NCBI GenBank assembly: GCA_022482495.1
Contig: JAKVPA010000004.1
Location: forward strand, 179,457 to 243,456
Length of the DNA stretch: 64,000 nt
Reading direction: 5' to 3'
Source: Sphaerochaeta sp.
Lineage (GTDB): Bacteria > Spirochaetota > Spirochaetia > Sphaerochaetales > Sphaerochaetaceae
Position numbers and translations under genes: made by a program. The notes under the pieces are model-generated. The model saw nothing but the letters and a program-made list of their open reading frames with translations, did not search any database and was not told where the DNA came from. This document shows positions 16,934 to 26,949 of the stretch, piece after piece. How positions within the stretch are numbered: the stretch's first letter is position 1; the number at the start of each line of letters is the position of its first letter.

Positions 16934-18160
16934 ATGAAAAAAGTTATGACTACCCTTTTGGTCGTACTTTCCATGGCGTGCTTGGTCTTTGCCAATGGCA
17001 CCAAGGAAACCGGTACGGCGAAACAGGAAAAAGTGATCATCTTCCAGTCCAAGGTGGAAATTACCGATCAGCTGTCCAAAGCCGCTCAGGACTTTACGGC
17101 GGAAACCGGCATTCCTGTTGAGATTTGGGAAACGACCGGTGATGATTACCGCGCCCAGCTGAAAATGAAGCTGGCCGGTGATGAAGTCCCGACGATCTTC
17201 TCGGTGAGCAAAGGCGCCGAGGCGAACATGTTCAAGTCGTACCTTGCCGACATCAGTTCCGGCTCGGTGCAGCAGTACATCGATGACGGCGTCGCCCTGA
17301 AGATGGACGGCAAGAGCGTCGGTGTTCCGTACAGCGTGGAAGGCTTCGGCCTGGTCACCGATGAATCGATGGTCACCGATGCGGATTTCGCCAGCCAGGA
17401 CGCGTTCTTCGCGGCCATCAAACGGCTTGCCGGCAAAGGTGTCAATCCGTTTGGCCTGAGCCAGGAATCCTACTTCCTGATCGGACACATCCTCAACACT
17501 CCGTTCGCCATCATGGATGATCCTGACGGGTTCATCGCCACCTACGAGAAAGGTGGGGTGCGTCTTGCCGACCAGAAAGAGTTCCAGGCGTTCGCCCAGT
17601 TGATGGAGCAGATTCGCGCCAACAGCACCAACCCGCTGGAGATCAACTACGATCGTTCCTGCGGTGACTTCGCCACCGGAAAGACGGCGATGATCCATCA
17701 GGGCAACTGGTGCTACGGAATGTTCAAGGATTACAACCCGACCTTCACCATGAAGATGCGGCCGCTTCCGCTTCTTGGCAACCAGAAGATCGCGGTTTCC
17801 GTGCCGTACTACTGGGTGGTCAACTCCCAGGCGACCAGCGGACAGCAGGCCAATGCCATCAAGTTCCTTGACTGGCTGTACACCTCGGAGAAAGGTATGG
17901 ACTACATCGTCAACAAGTTCGGATTCGTTCCTGCCGAGAGCAACATCCCGACCACGACGCTGGATCCGCTTTCCGCCGATGTCGCCAAGGCTGCCGGCAG
18001 CGGCAACACGTTGCCGTGGACGTTCAATGCCTGGCCGATGAACATCATCGATACCGATTTCGCGCCGATCGCGCAGGAGTTCTTCACCACGCCGTCGATG
18101 AGCGGAATTGATTTCGTCAACAAATTGGATGATGCCTATCAGGCTCGTCTGAAGAAGTAA
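16934..18160 (+). CDS. Sugar ABC importer binding protein (SBP family 1)
   Basis: 408 residues. The signal peptide MKKVMTTLLVVLSMACLVFA is followed by NGTKETG, without a clear lipobox. The body is the family 1 solute-binding fold: FTAETGIPVEIWETTGDDYR, YSVEGFGLVTDESMVTDADF, and FATGKTAMIHQGNWCYGMF. Partners are the two MalFG-type permeases downstream. Because the operon ends with a GH65 phosphorylase and beta-phosphoglucomutase, the ligand is probably an alpha-glucosyl disaccharide (maltose, kojibiose, nigerose or trehalose). A terminator directly after the gene should make it the most expressed gene of the operon. Confidence 0.9.
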   Translation: MKKVMTTLLVVLSMACLVFANGTKETGTAKQEKVIIFQSKVEITDQLSKAAQDFTAETGIPVEIWETTGDDYRAQLKMKLAGDEVPTIFSVSKGAEANMFKSYLADISSGSVQQYIDDGVALKMDGKSVGVPYSVEGFGLVTDESMVTDADFASQDAFFAAIKRLAGKGVNPFGLSQESYFLIGHILNTPFAIMDDPDGFIATYEKGGVRLADQKEFQAFAQLMEQIRANSTNPLEINYDRSCGDFATGKTAMIHQGNWCYGMFKDYNPTFTMKMRPLPLLGNQKIAVSVPYYWVVNSQATSGQQANAIKFLDWLYTSEKGMDYIVNKFGFVPAESNIPTTTLDPLSADVAKAAGSGNTLPWTFNAWPMNIIDTDFAPIAQEFFTTPSMSGIDFVNKLDDAYQARLKK

Positions 18161-18176
18161 CACAGCGGTTGTACCG

Positions 18177-18211
18177 GCCCGCCGTAGGGTGACCCCGGCG
18201 GGCTTTTTTTT
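18177..18211 (+). terminator. Intrinsic terminator/attenuator between binding protein and permeases
   Basis: GCCCGCCG (18177-18184) pairs with CGGCGGGC (18196-18203), followed by eight T's. The first permease ATG is only 14 bases further, so this must be leaky and would lower permease expression relative to the binding protein. Confidence 0.9.
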
Positions 18212-18224
18212 CAAGGAGGAGCCC

Positions 18225-19106
18225 ATGGTAACCAGCAAAAAGGCGGGGAACGGATGGTTCTGTCTGTTCGTGCTTCCTGCCCTGATCATCTTCGCCATCG
18301 TCGTATTGGTGCCGTTTGTCATCGGCATCGGCTATTCGTTCGTCTCGTGGGACGGACTGGCGGTGAACAAGCCACAGTTTGCCGGTTTGAGCAACTACGC
18401 AAAGCTGTTCCATGACGCGCGCTTTGGACAGTCTGCATGGCATACCGTGCTGTTCACCATCATGGCGGTGCTGGCCATCAACATTCTGGGATTGCTGTTG
18501 GCGTTGATGGTCACCTCCACATTGAAGATCAATTCCATCGCGCGGACGATGTTCTTCATGCCCAACCTGATCGGCGGTCTGATTCTGGGATACATCTGGC
18601 GGTTCATCCTCTCTGACGCGTTCAAGGCCATCGGGGAGAAGACCGGAATGACCAGCGTATTCTTCAACTGGCTGCTTGATCCCAAGGCTGCGCTGTTCTC
18701 CCTGGTGGTGGTCATCACCTGGCAGATGGCCGGGTACGTGATGATCATCTACATCACCGGAATCCAGGCGGTCCCGGACGAGGTGATGGAGGCTGCCGTG
18801 ATCGACGGTGCCACCGGTTGGAAGCGGTTCTTCACCATCGAACTGCCTTTGATCATGCCGTCGGTGACGATCTGCACGTTCTATTCGCTGTCCAACTGCT
18901 TCAAGATCTACGACATCAACCTGTCGTTGACCGGAGGCGGCCCTGGCATCTCGACGGAGATGTTCGCCATGAACATCTATAACGAAATCTTCTCATACAA
19001 CAATTACGGCTATGGACAGGCAAAGGCGATCATCTTCTTCCTGCTGGTCGCCATCGTCAGCCTGTCCCAGGTGGCCATGACCAAACGGAAGGAGGTGCAG
19101 CTATGA
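18225..19106 (+). CDS. Sugar ABC importer permease, MalF/UgpA type
   Basis: 293 residues from ATG 18225, with ribosome site AAGGAGGA; an upstream start would run through the terminator. Six helices are predicted. The EAA loop reads EVMEAAVIDGATGWKRFFTIELPLIMP, the coupling motif for the ATPase. The N-terminus WFCLFVLPALIIFAIVVLVPF is typical of the first permease of CUT1 importers. It overlaps the second permease by 4 bases. No ATPase gene is in the operon; such systems often use a shared MsmK/UgpC-type ATPase encoded elsewhere. Confidence 0.92.
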   Translation: MVTSKKAGNGWFCLFVLPALIIFAIVVLVPFVIGIGYSFVSWDGLAVNKPQFAGLSNYAKLFHDARFGQSAWHTVLFTIMAVLAINILGLLLALMVTSTLKINSIARTMFFMPNLIGGLILGYIWRFILSDAFKAIGEKTGMTSVFFNWLLDPKAALFSLVVVITWQMAGYVMIIYITGIQAVPDEVMEAAVIDGATGWKRFFTIELPLIMPSVTICTFYSLSNCFKIYDINLSLTGGGPGISTEMFAMNIYNEIFSYNNYGYGQAKAIIFFLLVAIVSLSQVAMTKRKEVQL

Positions 19107-19949
19107 CGGCAAAACGAAGAGCCGGACGGATCATCGCCTCGGTGTTGATCCTCGCCCTGGGCCTCTGTTTCCTGTTCCCTCTGTACATCATGGTGGTCAA
19201 CTCGCTGAAGAACCGCGCCCAATTGTATGCCGATCCTGTGGCGTTGCCCACCACGCCGATCTGGTCGAATTATTCCCAGGCGATGGAGAAGATGAGTTTT
19301 CTCCGCGCCTTCGGAAACTCGTTGTTCATCACCGCCATCTCGGTGGTGTTGATCCTCTTTTTCTCGTCGATGTGCGCCTGGATGATCACCCGTACCGGGG
19401 ACAGGAAGAGCAAAAACATCTACTTTCTGTTCGTGGCCACGATGCTCATCCCGTTCCAGACGCTGATGATGCCGTTGGTCCAGATGATGAAGTGGTCCCG
19501 GCAGATACTGGGCATTCCCGTGCTGAACACCTACCAGGGGATCATCTTCCTGTACATCGGCTTCGGCATGTCGATGGCCGTCTTCCTGTTCAGTGGATTC
19601 GTCAAGAGCATTCCGCTCTCCCTTGAGGAGGCGGCGACCGTTGGACGGTTGCTCCGTCTGGGGCGTGTTCTGGCGGGTGGTGTTCCCCATGCTGACGCCG
19701 ACGACGATGACGGTGATCATCCTGGACATTATTTGGATCTGGAACGACTACCTGCTTCCGTCATTGGTTTTGAATAACAAGGCATTGAGGACCATCCCGT
19801 TGTCGACCAGTTCGTTCTTCGGGGTGTTCACCATCCAATGGAACCAGGCGATGGCAGGCTTGACGCTGGCCATCATTCCGGTCGTCATCTTCTACTTCTG
19901 CGCACAGAAGTACATCATCAAAGGCGTTACCGCCGGGGCGGTCAAATGA
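19103..19949 (+). CDS. Sugar ABC importer permease, MalG/UgpE type (one-base frameshift)
   Basis: The N-terminal part is read in one frame up to SIPLSLEEAATV, and the rest in another frame from DGCSVWGVFWRVVFPMLTP. Joining them gives the usual EAA loop and a normal 281-residue protein ending in IIKGVTAGAVK. The break is an extra G at 19643-19644. Six helices are present after repair. The stop overlaps the GH65 ATG (ATGA). Either the base is a sequence error or the gene is freshly inactivated; with intact neighbours I favour error. Confidence 0.88.
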
Positions 19950-22220
19950 AGTTGCAGATTCGGATGCCGTATGGCGACCTGGCCCCCTCCCGACTTGTTG
20001 TGGAGGAGACGTTGCTGCACAACGCGAACGGGTATCTGGGCGTCCGCGGCGCATTGGAGGAGGGGTATCCCGAAGGATATCCTTCCGTCCGTGGCTCGTA
20101 TCTCAATGGGGTCTATGACATCGTTCCGATGCCGCAGGCCGAACCGTTGTACGGTCTGGTGGACAAGAAACAGACGATGGTCAACGTCGCCGAAGTACAG
20201 TCCATCAAGGTGTTCGTCAACGGGGAACTTGCCAGTCCGTTCACCGGAAGCCATCATACTGGGGAACGTATCCTGGATATGGAAAACGGGGTTACCCGGA
20301 GGATCTTGGAATGGGAAGGGGGGCAAGGGGGGAAGGCGCGCCTTCACGTCACTCGTATGGCTTCGTTCACCCGGCTTCCCATCTTCGCCCTCCGGTTCGT
20401 CGTGACGGCGGATACCGACGAGACCATCGTGGTGGAAAGCCGCCATGACGCCGATGTATGGAACTTCTTCGATCCCAACGATCCCCGGGTGGCATCCACC
20501 GCCGTACGGCACATTGTGGTGGATTCCGTCACCCAACAGGAGGCGGGTTCGTCCATCCTTACCCATACGTCGCAGAGCGGCATCCGCGTGGCGACGGTGG
20601 TCCGGGAAACTGCGTCCCTTCTTCCCTCCGGCGTGGAACGCCATGCCGACGCGTTTGGCGTGACGGGACGGTACACCTTCTCCCTGCGCAAGGGAGAACA
20701 GGTGGAATTCATCCGCATGGTCGGTTTCGCTGACAGCTTGAGGAATGCCGATCCCGTCAAAACGGCGGAGGAGGCCTGTCGTTCCGCCATGACCGCAGGG
20801 TTTGCCACATTGGAGGCGGAACAGAGTGGGTATTTGTCCGATTTCTGGCGTCATGTGGATGTGGGCATCGATGGTGACGACGAGCTCTCCCTGGATCTTG
20901 CGTTCAACCTGTACGAACTGCTCCAGTCGGCAGGACGGGACCGCTTTGGCCATTTGGCTGCAAAAGGGCTGTCCGGAGAAGGGTATGAGGGCCATTCGTT
21001 CTGGGATACGGAGATCTATGTCCAGCCGTTCTTCACGCTGACCATGCCCCAACTGTCCCGGAATCTGCTTTCCTACCGGTACGCCATTTTGCCCAAGGCC
21101 AAGGAGAACGCCCGCCTGTTGGGGCACGCCAAAGGGGCGTTGTACCCGTGGCGGACGATCAACGGGGTGGAATGTTCCGGCTTCTTCCTGTCCGGTACGG
21201 CGCAGTACCACATTGACGGGGCGGTCGCCTATGCCGTGGTGCAGTACTACCAGGTCACCGGTGATGAGGATTTCATGGAGTCGATGGGTCTTGAGATGCT
21301 CCTTGAGATCGCCCGGCTGTGGCTGGATCTGGGGGTGTATGTCGACGGGTTGTTCCGTCTGAACTGCGTCACCGGACCGGATGAGTACACCTGCCTGGTG
21401 GACAACAACTACTACACCAACGCCTCGGCGAAGTATGACTTGGCCTGGGCGGTCCGGTACTACCGGGAACTGGACGCCAAAGGTAAGGCGAAGAACGCCA
21501 AGACCCATACGGGCATTACGGAGGCGGAACTTGCGGCGTTCCAGGCCGCGTCGGACGCCATGTACCTGCCGTATGACGAGAAGCGGGGCATCACCCCGCA
21601 GGATGACAGTTTCCTGCAGAAGAAAGTGTGGGATCTCTCCTCCACGCCGAGGGAGAAGTTCCCGCTTCTTCTGCATTATCATCCCCTTACGCTGTACCGC
21701 TACCAGGTGTGCAAGCAGGCCGATGCCGTGCTGGCCCACTTCCTGTACGAGCCGTTGGTGGATGAGACGACCCGCCTGAAGTCGTTCCGCTACTATGAGA
21801 AGATCACGACGCACGATTCGTCGCTGTCCAAGTGCATCTTTTCCATCGTAGCGGCGAAACTCGGGTTGGTGGAGGAGGCGTACACCTACCTTGGCGACAG
21901 CATCAAGATCGACCTTAACGACCTGAACCACAACACCAAGGACGGGATCCACACGGCCAACATGGGTGGCAGTTACCTCGCCTTGGTGTTCGGCTTCGGA
22001 GGCCTGAGGATCCACGAAGATGGCCTGAGCCTGAATCCGTGTCTTCCCTCTTCCTGGAAGGGGTACCATTTCACCATCCAGTACCGGAAAACCGTCTTGC
22101 ATGTGGCGGTGTCCAAGGAGCAGGTCGCGTTGACGGCTGAGGGGGAAAGTGCCTCTTGCCGTGAGGGTGTATGGAAAGAACGTGGAGGTTTCCGATACCC
22201 TCCAGAGGATTACGCGATGA
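19946..22220 (+). CDS. GH65 disaccharide phosphorylase (one-base frameshift near its end)
   Basis: About 757 residues after repair. The family splits an alpha-glucosyl disaccharide with phosphate into beta-glucose 1-phosphate and glucose. Landmarks are the N-terminal beta-sandwich (LLHNANGYLGVRGALEEGYP), the barrel with GHSFWDTEIYVQPFF, the catalytic-acid region VTGPDEYTCLVDNNYYTN, and the C-terminal TANMGGSYLALVFGFGG. As given, the frame runs on into the next gene as a fusion of over 900 residues. Removing one T at 22156-22157 gives AVRVYGKNVEVSDTLQRITR and a TGA overlapping the pgmB ATG, the usual arrangement. Maltose, kojibiose, nigerose or trehalose are all possible substrates. Confidence 0.9.
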
Positions 22221-22858
22221 TTCTTGCCTGTATCTTTGATCTTGATGGCGTGATCTGCCACACTGACGAATTCCACTACCGCGCGTGGAAGGAGTTGTGT
22301 GACCAATATGGATGGAAGTTCGACCGTGCGCTGAACAACCAGCTCAGGGGGGTGAGCAGGCGGGAAAGCCTTGGCATCATCCTCCGCGCCAATGGCGTGA
22401 AGTTGGAAGAGGCGGAATGCCAGGCGCTGATGGATGTCAAGAACCGCACCTACCGGACGCTGTTGATGACGATGACGCCTTCCGATTTGGAAGCGGATGT
22501 TGTGCCGACGTTGGAGCAGCTGCACCAGAAGGGGGTGCTCGTCGGACTGGGCTCGTCCAGCAAGAACGCTCCGTTGATCCTCCAGCGGCTGGGCATCACC
22601 TCGTATTTCGATGGCATCGTCGATGGCTCGATGATCACCCACAGCAAGCCAAATCCCGAGGTGTTCCTCCGTTGCGCGTCACTCCTTCGCGTCTCCCCCC
22701 ACCATTCCGTGGTAGTGGAGGATGCCGTGGCGGGCATCCAGGCGGCAGAGGCGGGCGGGTTCATCCCCGTCGCCTACCGCCTGCATGACAGCCAGGTGGC
22801 CCAGTCCGTCCGGCATGCCGAAACGTTTACCGAACTGTCGAAGCTCCTGTTGGGGTGA
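22217..22858 (+). CDS. pgmB: Beta-phosphoglucomutase, HAD family
   Basis: 213 residues from ATG 22217. The enzyme turns beta-glucose 1-phosphate, the product of inverting GH65 phosphorylases, into glucose 6-phosphate. HAD motifs are clear: FDLDGVICHTDEFHYRAWKE (nucleophile Asp and acid-base Asp), the cap region NNQLRGVSRRESLGIIL, motif II LGSSSKN, the Lys in HSKPNPEVFL, and motif IV VVEDAVAGIQAA. Its start overlaps the repaired GH65 stop by 3 bases. It is the last gene of the operon and meets the dehydrogenase gene tail to tail. Confidence 0.93.
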   Translation: MILACIFDLDGVICHTDEFHYRAWKELCDQYGWKFDRALNNQLRGVSRRESLGIILRANGVKLEEAECQALMDVKNRTYRTLLMTMTPSDLEADVVPTLEQLHQKGVLVGLGSSSKNAPLILQRLGITSYFDGIVDGSMITHSKPNPEVFLRCASLLRVSPHHSVVVEDAVAGIQAAEAGGFIPVAYRLHDSQVAQSVRHAETFTELSKLLLG

Positions 22859-23817
22859 TCACCCTTCGATGGCTTTCTTGCACGCCTCCAGCGAATTGCG
22901 CACCATGCCGGCGATGGCCTGTTCCGTGTGGAATGCCATGTGCGGCGTGATGATGACGTTGGGGAACGAGCGGAGGATGGCCAGTTCACGGTCGGGGAGC
23001 ACCTTGCCTTTGCAATCGTTGTAATAGATCGCTTTTTCCCGCTGGACCACATCCAGCGCCGCCGCGCCCACTTTCCCGTGCTCGATGGCGTCGATCAACG
23101 CCGCCTGGTCGATCAACGAGCCGCGGGCCGTGTTGATCAGCACCACACCGTCTTTCATCATGGCGAATTCCTTGGCTCCGATCAGATGGCTGTCATCGCT
23201 GGTCGCCGGAACGTGGAGCGTGATGATGTCACTCTTTTGCAGCAACTCGTCAAGGGAGACGTACGGCACCGTTTTGGCGACCTCGGGGTTCTGGTAGATG
23301 TCGTTTGCCAGAATGGAACAGCCGAATCCCTGCAGGATGGAGATCACCATCCTTCCCATCCGGCCGGTACCGATGACGCCCACCGTCTTGGTATGCAACT
23401 CGGTGCCGGTGGTACCCGGCAGGGAGTAGTCCTGGGCGGCCGACCTGCTGGTGATCACCTTCATGTGCCTCAGGCACATCAGCATCAGCATGACGGCGTA
23501 TTCAGGAGACAGGAGTAGGGGGAGTATCCTACGTTCCCCACTCCGATCCCAAGCTTTTTGGCCGCTTCCAGATCGATGTGCTCGAATCCCACCGTGCGGG
23601 TGGAGATGTACCGCACGCCCAATTCCTTCAGCTTGGCGATCAGATCCGCCCCCATGGGAGTGGTGATGATGCTGATGGCGTCGGCGCCTTTCGCTTTGCC
23701 CACCGTGTCCAACGTGGGGTTCTCACTGGTGATCTCAAGGGAGATGCCCAGTTCCTTTGCGGTTGCTTCAAACAAGGCACGTTCTTCAGAGCGTACCGAA
23801 AATGCGAGAACTTTCAT
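22859..23817 (-). CDS. D-2-hydroxyacid dehydrogenase, D-lactate dehydrogenase-like (frameshift)
   Basis: About 319 residues after repair. The N-terminal part (MKVLAFSVRSEERALFEATA, then TVGFEHIDLEAAKKLGIGVGNVGYSPYS) is in one frame. The rest (PEYAVMLMLMCLRHMK, the NAD site VGVIGTGRMGRMV, the Arg of INTARGSLID, and the His in ITPHMAFHT) is in another. One missing base near 23510 explains this. Family members reduce pyruvate or related 2-oxoacids with NADH in fermentation. The closest pattern is D-lactate dehydrogenase, with hydroxyisocaproate dehydrogenase as an alternative. It is separated from operon A by a terminator-like hairpin. Confidence 0.85.
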
Positions 23818-23899
23818 ATTCTATGCCTCCTCGGATCATGGCATGTCTTTTCCCTATGATAGCGAGGGATGGAATTTGTGGCTACCGGAACAAGAACAA

Positions 23900-23922
23900 C
23901 GCCCCCTCGAAAACAGGGGGCG
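23900..23922 (-). terminator. Hairpin ending operon A
   Basis: CGCCCCCT and AGGGGGCG form an 8-base GC stem with a 7-base loop. On the minus strand the 3' side reads TTGTTCTTGTT, a modest U-rich tail. It lies 22 bases past the binding-protein stop at 23944. Confidence 0.65.
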
Positions 23923-23943
23923 AAATTCTTTTTCGTGAGGATA

Positions 23944-25077
23944 TTACCGTCGTGTGCCTTCGGCGCCTTTCGCTGTTTGGTTGTACATCCGCTGAATTTG
24001 GTCGTCGGTGAGGGAGATGCCATACATCTGTTCGTAGTATCGTTTCACTTCCGCCACCAGATCATAATCCTGGAACAGTTCCGGATACACCTTCTGTGCC
24101 ATCCAAAGGAGAGTGACAGGGGTGTCTGCGCTGGGGGTGTAGCTCCGATAGGTTCCTAATGGCATTTTGAAGACATTCCCATCCTTCACCGCTTTGACCG
24201 TCGACCAGTCATAGCTGCCGATGGTATTGTGGTACAGATCATCCGGCACCGTCGGAGTGAAATTGGTGATCAGGATCACATCAGGATTCCAAGTGTACAC
24301 TTGCTCCATGTTGATCACCGCGTTTGAGTTTTCCGCCGCCACTTCCTCGGCGACGTTTTTTGCCCCGATCTCATCACACCAAGCTTGTCCAAAGAACAGT
24401 TTTCCACTGGTCACGATACTGGTGTCACTGTAGGAGAACAGGAATAATACCCGTTTGCGCTGTGCATCGGGGATATCCTTCACCCGAGACTGGATCATGT
24501 CATACATCTGTTTGCTGTATGCGCTGACCTTGTCCGATTTCGCATATTCCGGGAACACCTGCCCAAGGAGATCGATCCATGCGTCGTAGGTCTTCAGGTT
24601 GTCGTACTGCCAGTTGTTGACAGCTGAACGCGACAGGCCGGAGTCCGGCATCCTTCACCATCTGTTTCTGCTTTGCGTTTTTTGCCATCACAAAGACGAC
24701 GTCCGGTTTCAGCTTGAGCAGTTCCTCCATGTTCACGTCACTTCCATCGGTGAAGGATGTGGAGATTTTCAGATACTCAGGGAAGATTTCCCCAAGCAGC
24801 CCCGCCTTTGCCGCGCCGAGTGCTGCGGGAGGGATGCCGACGAGCTTTTCCGGGCTTCCGAGAAATACGGTGGCAATGGACGGTAGCGGCCATGGTTGGA
24901 TGATGGCCACACGATTGACCACTTGGGGGATGGTCACCGTCTCCCCATCGTGATCAACGACGGTCCGTGTCGCAGTTGTGGAAGTACTTTCCGACTGCCC
25001 CTGGGCCATAAGGGGAGGGCGAGCACGCAGGCGATCGCCAGCGTCACCAACAATACGCGTGAATGGGATGTTCTCAT
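23944..25077 (-). CDS. Periplasmic binding protein of a FecB/BtuF-type importer (two frameshifts)
   Basis: ATG 25077 has a good ribosome site (AAGGAGTC). The signal peptide MRTSHSRVLLVTLAIACVLA is in one frame. The first lobe (VVDHDGETVTIPQVVNRVAI, then ELLKLKPDVVFVMAKNA) is in a second. The second lobe (DNLKTYDAWIDLLGQVFPE, then VYTWNPDVILITNFTP) is back in the first. Breaks lie near 25010 and 24640. These are features of the cluster A-II binding proteins for ferric chelates, heme or cobalamin. It is the last gene of operon A, after its ATPase. The ligand is unknown; context suggests a metal chelate or tetrapyrrole handled with the nitrogenase-like set. Confidence 0.8.
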
Positions 25078-25149
25078 TCTTGACTCCTTGTATGTGAAAT
25101 CCACTCCAACGGGATTGGATATCATCTGCATGCGGGAAACGATGAAAAG

Positions 25150-25935
25150 CTAAAGCAGGCTCAACGGTACGACGTTCTGGTAGTGTTTCTCCTGGTAGAC
25201 AAAATCATTGATATGCACCTGCACCATGAAGGTTTTCCTGAGGTTCAGCTCGTTGACCACTTCGCAGACTTTCCCATAGAGATTGGTTCCGTCCTTGTTC
25301 AGGAGTAACGCATGGTCCGCGATGCGGAGGGCGTGTTCCGGATAATGGGTGTTGACGATGATGGACAGATGTTTTGACTCAGCCAAATCCCTGATGGTGT
25401 TCAGGATGACCAGCTGGTTGCGGAAATCAAGATTGGATTCCGGTTCGTCGAACACCAGCATGCGGGGTTGGACAGCAAGGGCCCGGGCGATCAAGACCAT
25501 CTGCAACTCCCCACCGCTCATTTCGTCACACCGCTTGTCCTTCAGTGACAGAATATCCGCCTCTTCCATCGCACGGAGCGCGATCGACCGGTCTTCTTCC
25601 TTCGGCTGGGCAAATACTCCCAGATGGGACGACCTGCCCAGCATCACCATATCAAGCGCGGACAGAGGAAATGCGTTGCCGCGTGCCTGGGGGACGTAGG
25701 CGATGTGTTGCCACAACTGACGATCCGGATACGAGGACAGTGGCCGGTCATCCAGATAGGTGGCTCCTTCCCTCCAGGGAAGAAATCCCATGGTACATTT
25801 CAGGAGTGTGGTTTTCCCTACGCCGTTGGGGCCAAGGATGCACAGGACTTCCCCTTCCTGGAGGGAAAACGACACATGCTTGAGGATATCTTTTGTATGA
25901 TACCCGAATGAACCGTTCCGAACGGAGAAAATCAT
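25150..25935 (-). CDS. FecE/BtuD-type importer ATPase
   Basis: 261 residues from ATG 25935, which overlaps the repaired permease stop (ATGA). Walker A CILGPNGVGKTTLLKC, the Q-loop at IAYVPQARGNAFPLS, signature EMSGGELQMVLIARALA, Walker B MLVFDEPESNLDFRNQ and switch His IIVNTHYPEHAL are all intact. These are typical of the iron-chelate/B12 class. Residues after 215 form a short C-terminal tail without a recognised domain. It drives the permease encoded just upstream. Confidence 0.9.
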   Translation of the reverse strand: MIFSVRNGSFGYHTKDILKHVSFSLQEGEVLCILGPNGVGKTTLLKCTMGFLPWREGATYLDDRPLSSYPDRQLWQHIAYVPQARGNAFPLSALDMVMLGRSSHLGVFAQPKEEDRSIALRAMEEADILSLKDKRCDEMSGGELQMVLIARALAVQPRMLVFDEPESNLDFRNQLVILNTIRDLAESKHLSIIVNTHYPEHALRIADHALLLNKDGTNLYGKVCEVVNELNLRKTFMVQVHINDFVYQEKHYQNVVPLSLL

Positions 25936-26949
25936 GTTGCCGTACCTCCTGTCCGCTTCAAGAGCGCAATGAAGAATGGAGCGCCGATGACGGCCGTCAG
26001 AATGGAGATGGGGATTTCCGCGGCGGAGACGCTCCGGGCGAACGTGTCGATCACCAAGCAAGAAGATCGCGCCCAGACTCACTGAGACGGGGATCACACT
26101 CCGGTTGTCATTGCCCACCAGCATGCGTGCTGCATGAGGAACAAGCAGTCCGATCCAACCCACCGATCCGCACATGGAGACGGAGGAAGCGGTGATCATC
26201 GAGCTGGTAACGATGATCGTCAATCTGAGCAACGGGATGTTCATCCCCATGGATTTGGCTTCCTCTTCACTGAGGGAAAGAATGTTCAGCCGCCATCGAA
26301 GAGCGACGATGAGGGTGATACCGATAAGGATGAAGGGCAGTCCAAGTGCAAGTGAAGAATAGTTGGCTCCAGCGATGGAACCCATCAGCCAGTAGGTGAT
26401 GGCAGGCAGTTCGTCCTGTGGGTCTGCAACGTATTTCACCAAGGAAACGAATGCCTGGAACAATGCTGAGATCACCATACCTGCCAGGACGATCATCACC
26501 ACCGATCCTTTGCCGTTCCGTTTCCCGATATTGGTTACCAAGGCGCAGGAAAGCAGGCCGAAGGCGAGCGCGGACAACTGTACAACCACCAGGTTCCCAT
26601 GCCAGAGCATCGCAAGAGCGGCCCCAAACGCCGCCCCGCTGGCGACCCCCAACGTGTCCGGGGTTGCCAGAGGATTGGTGAACAGTCCTTGGAATGCCGC
26701 GCCTGCGACACTCAATCCTGCTCCGACGGACAGTGCGAGAAGAATTCTTGGAAGGCGGATTTTGAAAATCACCGAGCGTTCCACTTCACCGGTGGTCGTG
26801 CTCGTCGGACCGGAGAAAAGCACATGGAATGTCTCGGAAAGGGAGAGCGAATAACGGCCGATCGCCAGGCAGACGAATGCGGTGATGAACGGCGCGATCA
26901 CCAACAACATCGTCATGATGCGGCGGGCACGAGGCGTGTGGATGATCAT
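25932..26949 (-). CDS. FecCD/BtuC-type importer permease (one-base frameshift)
   Basis: About 338 residues after repair, with roughly ten helices. Landmarks are RLPRILLALSVGAGLSVAGA, FQGLFTNPLATPDTLGVASG (the FecCD signature) and GSVGWIGLLVPHAARMLVG. As given, the frame fuses into the ATPase. Removing one base near 26055 yields VIDTFARSVSAAEIPISILT and an end KRTGGTAT with TGA overlapping the ATPase ATG. Its own ATG at 26949 overlaps the K-like gene's stop. The tight overlaps tie the importer to the nitrogenase-like genes. Confidence 0.88.

Noticed and set aside
19892..22642. Very long minus-strand open frame opposite GH65 and pgmB
   Set aside because: It is an antisense shadow of GC-rich coding DNA; the plus strand carries all family motifs.
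25150..26949. A single permease-ATPase fusion protein of 599 residues
   Set aside because: The junction is out of frame with the FecCD family. Removing one base gives a normal permease end and an ATGA overlap with the ATPase.
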